Shown here in pieces: positions 56,190 through 64,000 of a stretch of DNA of 64,000 nucleotides. The stretch comes from Haliclona indistincta (taxonomy: Eukaryota > Porifera > Demospongiae > Haplosclerida > Chalinidae), in assembly GCA_964017065.1 (NCBI GenBank), contig OZ024783.1, positions 7,418,391-7,482,390 on the forward strand. Reading direction: 5' to 3'. Positions within the stretch are counted from its first letter, which is position 1; every line of letters starts with the position of its first letter. The position numbers and the translations under genes are program-made. The notes below the pieces were generated by a model that worked only from the letters and a program-made list of their open reading frames with translations, was not told the origin of the DNA and searched no databases.

Positions 56190-57857
56190 AGAATGAAGCA
56201 CCTAAGGTGCAGATGCCTCGGTGGAGTGACACTTTATCCACAAACACAACTATCAACCATTCCACAAACACAGCAACTGCAGATGCATGTATACAGAATT
56301 TCTGTACAGCAATCACTGACAATGCAGTGCTTTAGTTATGCAAACAGAAGCCAATCAGTGCTAACCACAATTCAACTGGGCGTGTCTACAGCAGCACACG
56401 CATACCACGAGCGAGATAGCTTCCATAGCTTGCTTACACGATTTCTCTGGACCTGCGCTGCTATCCTGTAGTAAAATTCTAACCTATCAGCTTCTGGGCA
56501 GTCAACTGTGGACAGCTTTGCCTTTGGAGAAGTCCAGATCGTCAGCAACGGTAAACAAAGTAAGCAAACCGCGCCATAACTCTAGAACAAAGCTTTGCAT
56601 CGAACTTTCGCTAGTTCACAAGCGAGATAATATTGAGTTCTACCTGCATTACAAGTTTCAGAGTTCACCGTTCAGCGTGCGCTGCAAAAATAGTGTAACA
56701 GACAAACTGACTGACTGACAGACTGAATGAATGAAAAATAGCACCATAGGTGTTGATGCCTCGGTGGATTGACATTATATCCACAAACACAACTATCCAC
56801 CATTCCACAAACACAGCAACTGCAGATGCATGCATACAGGATTTCTGTACAGCAATCACAATGCAGTGCTTTAGTTATGTAATCAGAAGCCAATCATGCA
56901 GTACTGACCACAATTCCACTGGGCGTGTCTACAATGTTCATTACAGCACACGCATACCACGAGCGAGATAGCTTCCATAGCTTGCTTACACGATTTCTCT
57001 GGACCTGCGCTGCTATCCTGTAGTAAAATTCTAACCTATCAGCTTCTAGGCAGTCAACTGTGGACAGCTTTGCCTTTGGAGAAGTCCAGATCGCCAGCAA
57101 CGGTAAACAAAGTAAGCAAATCACGCCATAACTCGCGAACGAAGCTTTAGAACCAAATTTCTATACATCAGGGATCAACTATAAAGAACGGACAAAGCCG
57201 CCAGCGACCTCGAGAATTCACCCAAGTGCACCTGAAGTCACGTGCTACACTCACGTGACAACTCACAGCTAGTACAGCGGTTTTCGAAGATCTTGCATAA
57301 ACGAGGCAAAAGCGAAAGTGTGACGTTGGCCAATCAAATTCACTTTCGTCACGTGTACAGCTTCAGCTAGTCACGTGTATCTCACTTACGTGCGTTTGAT
57401 TGGTCAACGTCATACATCCGCTTTTGCCTCGTTTATGCAAGATCTTCGAAAACCGCTGTAACTAAACCTAAACCTAAACCCAAGGGATCAACCGTATATT
57501 CGCCACCTCACGATCCTTAGTGTTAGAACGCCGGGAACGACGATCCTTAGTGTTAAAACGCCCGTTAGCGAATACTGGGCGCCGTTAGGCGAAGGTTTTT
57601 TAGGGTCTTGGGTTTAGGTTTAGTTACTAGCTGTGAGTTGTCATGTGAGTGTAGCACGTGACTTCCGGTGCACTTGGGTGAATTCTCGCGGTCGCTGGTG
57701 GCTTTGTCCGTTCTTTATAGTTGATCCTACATCAGATCCGAGTAAATATCGAGTTCTGCTTGTGTTGCTTGTTTCAGCGCTTAGTTTTCAGTGAGCGACG
57801 AGAAATGCTTGCAACAGACAGACACACACACTGACTGACAGACAGCACGATTACCGT
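56190..57857. mobile_element. Foldback elements b and c, copy 2, up to the large insertion
   Basis: Counterpart of 31029-32696. Copy c is interrupted first by the palindromic MITE (57172-57727) and then by the RecQ/DUF6589 element at 57858. Its remainder resumes at 62985. Confidence 0.75.
57172..57727. mobile_element. Palindromic MITE with branched fold, copy 2
   Basis: TACATCAG at 57164-57171 and 57728-57735; same 556-bp A-B-B'-C-C'-A' layout as 32011-32566. Confidence 0.85.
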
Positions 57858-58028
57858 TAGCCTCGTGACCAGGCTCGTATTAGAGCCTGGTTCATACTGC
57901 ACGCGCATGCGCTAAATATTAACGTGCGGAGAGCGTGAGCGAGCTCCCAAAATCAATTATTACGTACTTCCTGTTCGTTGTTTATTGATTATGACGTATA
58001 ATGCGTGAATTCGCCTGCCGTCTTCATC

Positions 58029-61000
58029 ATGGCCTCGCAATGGCAGTGCCGTTTGTGTCTTTCAAATGTACTATCAAACCACCGTGTTTCATTAATGAGC
58101 AAGACTGGGAAGAAGCAAGACTGGATCCAAAGAATTGTCAATCTTCTTGGCGTGCAAGTGGCTTCAGACGATTCCCTGCCTCAGCACATCTGTGCAAAGT
58201 GTTGTAGGCGGGTAGAAAAGCTAGAAAAGTGTGCAATAGACCTTGAAAGCTTCCAATTACAAGCTTCGCAGAGTTACAAGACTCTGCTAGACCAGAGGAG
58301 CCAATCAGAATCTCACAAGAGACCAAAGGAAACCAGTGGAGCAGCAGTTGATCTTACACCAGACACCTTAAGAGAAAGACCACCTGCAAAGAGAGGTGTA
58401 GGAATGCGCAAAAGACTAGACTTTGGACAAGAGTCTTTTGACTTATGTCGTAAGTTCTCTTCCTTGATGCATACCAAGTATAATACACACATTGACACCA
58501 TGCATTCATACATACCAAGCTATTACTACTATTATTTTTTACTATAGTCGTTAGATCTGACTCAGTCCCAGAAAGTTCTCCTTGTGAAGAAATATTAACT
58601 GAAGATAATATAGCTCTTCATTGTGAGGAAATCTTACCAGAAGGTACTATTGTCAATGGAATGCCTCATGTTACATACAGTATATCCTTATTCTAATTAG
58701 CTACTGCGGTAGGCAGTGATGAGACTCAAGTATCCACAGGCTCCTCGGAGACACCTGATCAACAAGAATGTTCTGCAGTTCCAACTAAAGCAGTGACAGT
58801 GAGTAATAATATTGCTACAGAATATTTTTGTACTATTAATATTATTTGTACTAATCAATTGTTGTATCACTATTCTAATTTAACTGTACATTGTTTTTAT
58901 TTTTGCTAAAATATAATTATTCCATACAGATTACTATTTCTACACCAACTCGACCTGACTGGACCCGTAATTTGCCAGATGAGGAAGCCAAAATCGGACG
59001 AGCTTTGGCTGGAGGAAACATCACTTCTTTTGCAAAGGCAGTGATGAGTCAGAATGGTATTCGGAAAGAAATCTTGGAGCTTGTTCTTCACGACTTAGAG
59101 AGTGAATGTGCGTCGCTATGCAAACGCAGTGCACCTTCACGTTTCCGTAAGATGGGGTTACAAGAGATGATCGATGATTTTCAATGGGAGCGACTGATGT
59201 CTGATCTACGCACACATGCTCCACTTCTCTTGCGAATTCTAACGTCTATTGTCTCTACAAACGATCATCGCAATAAGAACAAGGCAGGAGCTGCACACTA
59301 TCCTGGCATCTGCATGGCCATGGCTGTGATTTTAAAAGAGAGGAACAGGGAGATGTGTGGTATACAATCACTTGTATCCCTCTTGCTGTTTTCCACTCAT
59401 GTAGAGAAAAAGGTATGTTCTATGTTTATAGCTGCTATATAGCTATTATGCTATTATTGCTACATATTATTTTTTTCTATTTTGTCTAGGTATACTCACG
59501 CCTAAATCATCTTAATATCTGTATTAGTTATAGTGCTACGCTACCATTAATAGGCCAAGTGAGCAAGCTCCATAAGAATCCAATACAAAAATGGATTAAA
59601 GAAGGCACCACGTTCAAGTTTATTGGCGACAATGTTGACAAGAAACGGCGTGTACGTGATGTTCGTTCTGACAACCAAGGAGAGATGCTTCACATGTATA
59701 GTGTACTGGCAGCTCGTAGCCGTCTACCCTCATCTGATCTGTCTCACTCCGGAGAGGTTGCAGATTTGTTGTCATTTACATCAAAATCGTTTTTACCTAG
59801 TTCAAATGATATTGAGGCAGTGAAGAGCAATCTTGTAACAATTGTATCTCGCTTTCTTACCTTCTACATCAGATGCCTCGCTCCTCTCTCAAAGGCAGTG
59901 CCTAAACACATAGTGCACAAATACTCGAAGGAGATGGGCAAAATGTCTGAAGTAGTTGTTCTGGATGTTTTAATGAAGAATGAGGCATGTGGCCCAGAAA
60001 TGATCGACATCATGCAGTCTCTGCAAGGATACCTTGGCAATGACTATTCTCTAGAAGAGAAAGTATTGTCAGGAGGAGATCAGCTCACTTGCGAACGACA
60101 GGAATCTTCCCAGCGCCATATGATGGATGGCAAGACCAACGACGTATCACTGCAGCTACTAGAGCCTCAACTTGAAGACTGGCACACACTTGTAATCACT
60201 CTTACGGTAAATATATACTTTGACATTTTTACTATAATGTTTTATTATAATTATTATAATGATTATATAGGCTGCCTGGAAATGTCTCTACAATGACAAG
60301 AAGCACTCTTCACGTGATCACGGCACCCTTGGTTATTTTAAGAGCCGACTCAATCGCACTACAGTTCCGTCAAAGCCAAAGAAAGAAGTCAATGCTACTC
60401 TTGACTTTTTCCTTACCGTTGTTAAAGGTCATCTTGTTGCAGCTGCTTGCGACATTCTAGGAATCAGCAGTCCCGATTCTCCACTTCAGTTACCTTCAGG
60501 TATCATCAAAGGCACCTTGGAGCAACAGTCATCGTTTGTCACATCAATTTCTACTAAGGTAGTTGACAGAGTCTCATTGATTGGAGTAGACTGGACGAAA
60601 AAGCAAGATTATGAATCTGGAGATGGAGTCTACAACTACGCACGCGTCTTGTGCCATTTTGGAGGTATTGTCTTAGAGTTCTATGATGCATGGGCTGAGG
60701 GCGATGGTGACAGGATCTATCGTTGCTATAGATTACTCATGCCTCACTTTATTTGTTATGGGCACACCAAGTATGCTTTGCAGGCACTCCGCTTTCAATT
60801 CCAAGTGGCAGCATATCTGTCTCCACATTTGGCTCATCACATTGTGTGGGACAGGTTTATAAACACCAGGGGTGGAATAGGCTGTAACATTCCCTGCGAT
60901 CTTCACAATGAGCATGTCAATAAATTGATAAAAGAAATTGTAGGCAACATGGGATCCAACCTTACGGAAGAAGCCTTGCAGCGTGCAGCACGTTCTGTTA

Positions 61001-61314
61001 CCGCTTTACAAAATATATGCAAATCTTTTGACAAGCAGTCAGGTGTCCCTACTGGGTCAAGCTATCACTTTACTCGGTATGATGCACAAGATGTTGCTAA
61101 AGTAGCCTCAGTCGTAAGAGACAGAAAGCTGCTCTATCCAATCGCTGGAAGAAAGCACTCCTCGTGTCCTAATTTCTCCTTAGATCCTCTCAATGCTTGG
61201 GACAGAGAGAAAACACATGAGTGGATTGAAAAGAAGCAAACTCTTTTTGCAAACTACCAAGGTGCTGGGCTAACAGAAAGTGATGAGGAGGAATGCGATA
61301 GTGATGAGGATTAG
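58029..61314 (+). CDS. ZAD zinc finger / DUF6589-like putative transposase, 952 aa, six exons
   Basis: Exons 58029-58449, 58548-58643, 58701-58798, 58930-59412, 59490-60206 and 60271-61314 join in phase with GT-AG introns to 952 intact codons. Residues 7-58 form a ZAD-like CxxC-(44)-CxxC finger (CRLC, CAKC), likely DNA-binding. From about residue 400 it resembles proteins I know as DUF6589: FKFIGDNVDKKRRV, LSGGDQLTCER, YFKSRLNRTTVP, GGIGCNIPCDLHNEHVNKL. D413 (GDN), D563 (GGDQLT) and E819 (LHNEH) are spaced like a DDE RNase H-fold triad. It ends in an acidic tail. Role as transposase is inferred from sole placement inside intact TIRs. Confidence 0.85.
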
Positions 61315-61427
61315 TTTCATTTTATAATTAGTTTTTTGTTTACTGTATACAGCATACTTTATTATTGTTACTATTCAATTTTTGTTTACTATACATTAAT
61401 TGCTTTTTGTCCATAACAAAAATTACA

Positions 61428-62841
61428 TCACTGAGTATCCAGAGTTTGACATGCATCACTACAAATATCACAACACAAACTTGCACCCCCAGTAAACATA
61501 GATGATTGTCCAAAGTAGCCCAGTAACCATTTGCGGCGACAGGTTGTTTTAAGTTCTAGGTAGCTTCTTACAGCAGCCATCTCATGATCATGAGGTGTAG
61601 TGGGATCTTTTTTTCGTGGGCAGTCACGAGGTTTCCAAAAAATTATTGACTTGGCTTGTCCACCACTGCGACCTCCTCTTCCACTACTTTGACAGTAGTC
61701 ATCAATGCTTGTTGGGGCACCGTAATGCAATATGGTATCTGCATCTGCTAAGTGAATGCCCATGCCCAATGCTACAGTAGCAAATACTATCCGTACAGTT
61801 CCTTTGGGCTTGGTCAAGCTAGCTAGCACAATCTTCTTGTTTTCCTCATTGGTCCGAGAGTGAAACATGGCAATAACACGATTTTCAGGGATCTTTTCAC
61901 TACCCATGGGATAGTAGGCTCTGTCACCCAGTTCAAATAAGAAATGTGCATATAAGTCAGAACAAAAATTCAGAGATTGGCAATAGACAATCACACGTGG
62001 AGAACTGATCTTGTTTTTCTTCAAACTATTCACAAATGGCTCCATGTCAGACTTTATGTCAGTGCGGCCTTTTACTTCATGGTATATATTGGGCCTGTCT
62101 ACTGAAGTGAACACTAGCTCACACCCTTCCATATTGAGACTCACGATTAGTTGCTCCCTGACGCTCTTGGTTGCTGTAGCCGTACAAGCAAGCAATGGAG
62201 TACATGGTGGCATAAGTGCCCTGATTTCATGAAGGCGGCCGTATGCTGGTCTAAAGTCTTTACTCCTAAATAAAATTATACAGTGTAGTAGATTCTATGA
62301 ATTGATAGTCCATGCATTACCATAAAAAATAATCATGATAAATATACGTACCACATTGACACGCAGTGTGCTTCATCAACAATTACAGCCACTATTCTCT
62401 TAGAAATCACAGGAGTAATTCCAAGACATCTCTCCATCTAGATATTACTAGAGATTCTGGAGCACTATACAATAAGCTACACTCTGCAAGGTCTTCTTCA
62501 CTGGCTATAAGTGATTTCTCAACGCCACTTCCAGTACTCAGTACTGCTGCTCGAATACCTCGCCTTCTCAAACTGATAACTTGGTCAACCATGAGAGCGA
62601 TAAGGGGCGAGATCACTAAAACGACGCTGCTGCATGTAGTACTCACTCGACCAAGCTTGTGATCCATCACAAACGGGAGCATCTCGTAGCAGAATGACTT
62701 CCCAAATCCAGTTGGCAGCCATACGAATACGTCTTTCCCGTTGTAAACTGCACGTATGGCATCAAGTTGTTCTGGTTTGGGAGTAATTCCCGGACAGACG
62801 CGCTGAAGTGCGTGGGAGATGGCGCTTTCAAAAGCTTCCAT
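61428..62841 (-). pseudogene. RecQ-like DNA helicase of the transposon, one frameshift
   Basis: Exon 1 (62841-62353) has Walker A WLPTGFGKS, SPLIALMVDQV, YSAPESL and VDEAHCVSMW. Exon 2 (62265-61428) has ACTATATKSVREQ (III), YCQSLNF (IV), FATVALGMGIHLAD (V), QSSGRGGRSGGQ (VI) and a Cys cluster CCDICSDAC. The donor is GTACGT and the acceptor TTTAG. A one-base deletion near 62422 shifts the frame between YSAPESL and the DEAH box; one inserted base restores alignment with the helicase at 18577. RecQ enzymes unwind DNA 3'-5'; the winged-helix and HRDC domains of cellular RecQ are absent. The frameshift might be an assembly error. Confidence 0.85.
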
Positions 62842-62984
62842 TCATAAGCTACAGCTGTTCTGATGACGTCAACATAACACGGCAGTTTACTAATAATAAC
62901 ACGGTTTCCTGACATTCCAGGAAAATTTGACGCATGCGCGTGCAGTATGAACCAGGCTCTAATACGAGCCTGGTCACGAGGCTA

Positions 62985-63469
62985 GATTACCGTATACCTC
63001 GTTAGCTCCGCCCTCGGCATAATGAACGACAGACAACGCGATTACTGTATGCCTCGTGGCTCCGCCCACCGAGGCATAAAAATGGCTAAAGGCATACAAC
63101 AACTCCTTCTCTGTCATTTTTTTCTATGCAGTTGTAGAAAGCTTATGCTTGTGCGAGTATACAGGTACAGAAAATTGTGCACTGAAGAGACGCACATTCC
63201 AGGTTTATCAAACCCGAGATTTGTGCATAATAATAACAGTTTAAAACAACTAACTTTAGTTAGACCACTTCTCAATCTGTAAATTTACACTGTGTAACGC
63301 AGCCTACCTTCTACAAGCACTTGTATGTAGTCTTGTTTTTACAGCTGACTAGCCATTCCTTGCCGTTGTCAGCTGCAACCATGCGGCCAAATATTGTAAC
63401 GCGGATGCGCCGCGCAGAATTGTATTACGTGAATTAATTGTAGTTACCAATCCCGTTATGTGTACTATC
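62985..63469. other. Continuation of copy 2: end of foldback c and right terminal repeat of the outer element
   Basis: Counterpart of 32688-33172. Includes the hairpin TATGCCTCGTGG...CCACCGAGGCATA at 63046-63079. No gene seen. Confidence 0.7.
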
Positions 63470-63999
63470 AGGAGCGCATAATGAGAGTGAGCGCGGTAAG
63501 AAGGCAGGAGCGCGACACTCCCACGCCGGCACTTGATTAAAAATTGCAACTCCACACATGATGGCCGTGTTTCTAAAGATAGACTTGTGATGGCCGACGG
63601 TACGCGTACGTACAGTTTCGTATTAGATGGAACTTGGCTGTTAGAGGCTCCTTGAGGTAAGCAACAGCTCGTAGAAGCTTTCTACACCCACAATGACGCG
63701 CAGACGATCTCCACGTGCTCGTATACCAGCTATAGGCCCACCATCACGGATTCGACTCGTTTCTTGCTTTAACAGTATCTACTCAAGCTAGCAGACAAGC
63801 ATGATCGTCCTAGGTTAGTGGAAAGCTGCTTCTTACCTTCTAGAAGGCCAGTTCCATCTAATACGAAACTGTACGTACACATACCGTCGGCCATCACAAG
63901 TCTATCTTTAGAAACACGGCCATCATGTGTGGAGTTGCAATTTTTAATCAAGTGCGTGGGAGTGTCGCGCTCCTGCCTTCTTACCGCGCTCACTCTCAT
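63470..63999. mobile_element. MITE with long inverted repeats, copy 2, cut by window end
   Basis: Counterpart of 33173-33713, starting AGGAGCGCATAATGAGAG after GTACTATC. The right arm is nearly complete at the window end. Confidence 0.85.
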
Positions 64000-64000
64000 T

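Larger units (their letters stand above)
57858..62984. mobile_element. Complete RecQ/DUF6589-type DNA transposon (5127 bp)
   Basis: Perfect 54-bp terminal inverted repeats (57858-57911 and 62931-62984) start TAGCCTCGTGACCAGGCTCG and contain a small hairpin (CCAGGCTC/GAGCCTGG). The 9-bp target duplication GATTACCGT lies at 57849-57857 and 62985-62993; the empty site is at 32688-32696 in copy 1. Two convergent genes fill it: a six-exon ZAD plus DUF6589-like protein gene (+) and a RecQ-like helicase (-). Identical TIRs and an empty site in a near-identical copy point to recent movement. Confidence 0.95.
34086..63999 (+). repeat. Large direct duplication, copy 2 (runs past the window)
   Basis: It matches copy 1 in order, with the following differences: a TIR element at 34980-35994, a minisatellite expansion at about 34765-34864, a piggyBac-like MITE at 36107-36703, a LINE at 40148-43294, absence of the hAT-like MITE, a shorter minisatellite at 51892, a 46-48-bp insert at about 53149-53196, and the 5127-bp RecQ/DUF6589 element at 57858-62984. 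Confidence 0.9.

Noticed and set aside
61428..62841. Host RecQ (BLM/WRN-type) gene
   Set aside because: Only the helicase core and Cys cluster are present, it lies between perfect transposon TIRs, and relatives occur in other TIR elements of the window.

Overview
This is metazoan nuclear DNA. It has spliced genes with short (about 55-130 bp) GT-AG introns, a Ty3/gypsy element, non-LTR retrotransposon fragments and many cut-and-paste DNA transposons. Short introns, dense nested transposons, TIR elements carrying RecQ-like helicases and P-type transposases fit a sponge-like marine invertebrate (Amphimedon type is my best guess). That is an inference from gene style, not from a marker gene.

Layout. 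1-4706: minus-strand Ty3/gypsy element (LTR, gag, pol with PR-RT-RH-IN), interrupted in integrase by the end of a TIR element. 5130-6378: fragments of a LINE, a piggyBac-like MITE and a RecQ-type TIR element. 6697-9513: an intact single-exon gene for a NERD nuclease plus SF1-helicase protein. 10018-10993: pseudogene of a small Ig-like membrane-protein family, followed by two MITEs. From about 12951 a block of about 21 kb runs to about 34085 and is repeated head-to-tail from about 34086 past the end of the window. The two copies are nearly identical but differ by clean transposon insertions, so they are either a very recent tandem duplication or two haplotypes joined in the assembly. Each copy carries one intact three-exon Ig-like membrane protein gene and then a deep nest of transposons.

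The nest. An outer element carries an intact two-exon gene for an unknown 340-aa protein (+ strand) convergent with a P-type transposase gene (- strand). That transposase gene has a frameshift, a minisatellite-encoded tail and a captured piece of the Ig-like family fused in frame. A second element with TTAA target duplications holds decayed versions of the same two genes. It is split by a 2.9-kb element with 9-bp target duplications that carries a RecQ-like helicase pseudogene and a zinc-finger exon.

Most notable: only in the second copy, 57858-62984 is a complete 5127-bp member of that last family. It has perfect 54-bp TIRs and a 9-bp target duplication, and the matching empty site survives in the first copy. 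It carries a six-exon, 952-codon intact gene (ZAD-like zinc finger plus a DUF6589-like region with a candidate DDE triad) convergent with a RecQ-like helicase gene that has one frameshift. I propose this as a RecQ-associated transposon family whose transposase is the DUF6589-like protein. Other copy-specific insertions (piggyBac-like MITE, hAT-like MITE, LINE, a 1-kb TIR element) also give empty/filled site pairs that fix their target duplications.
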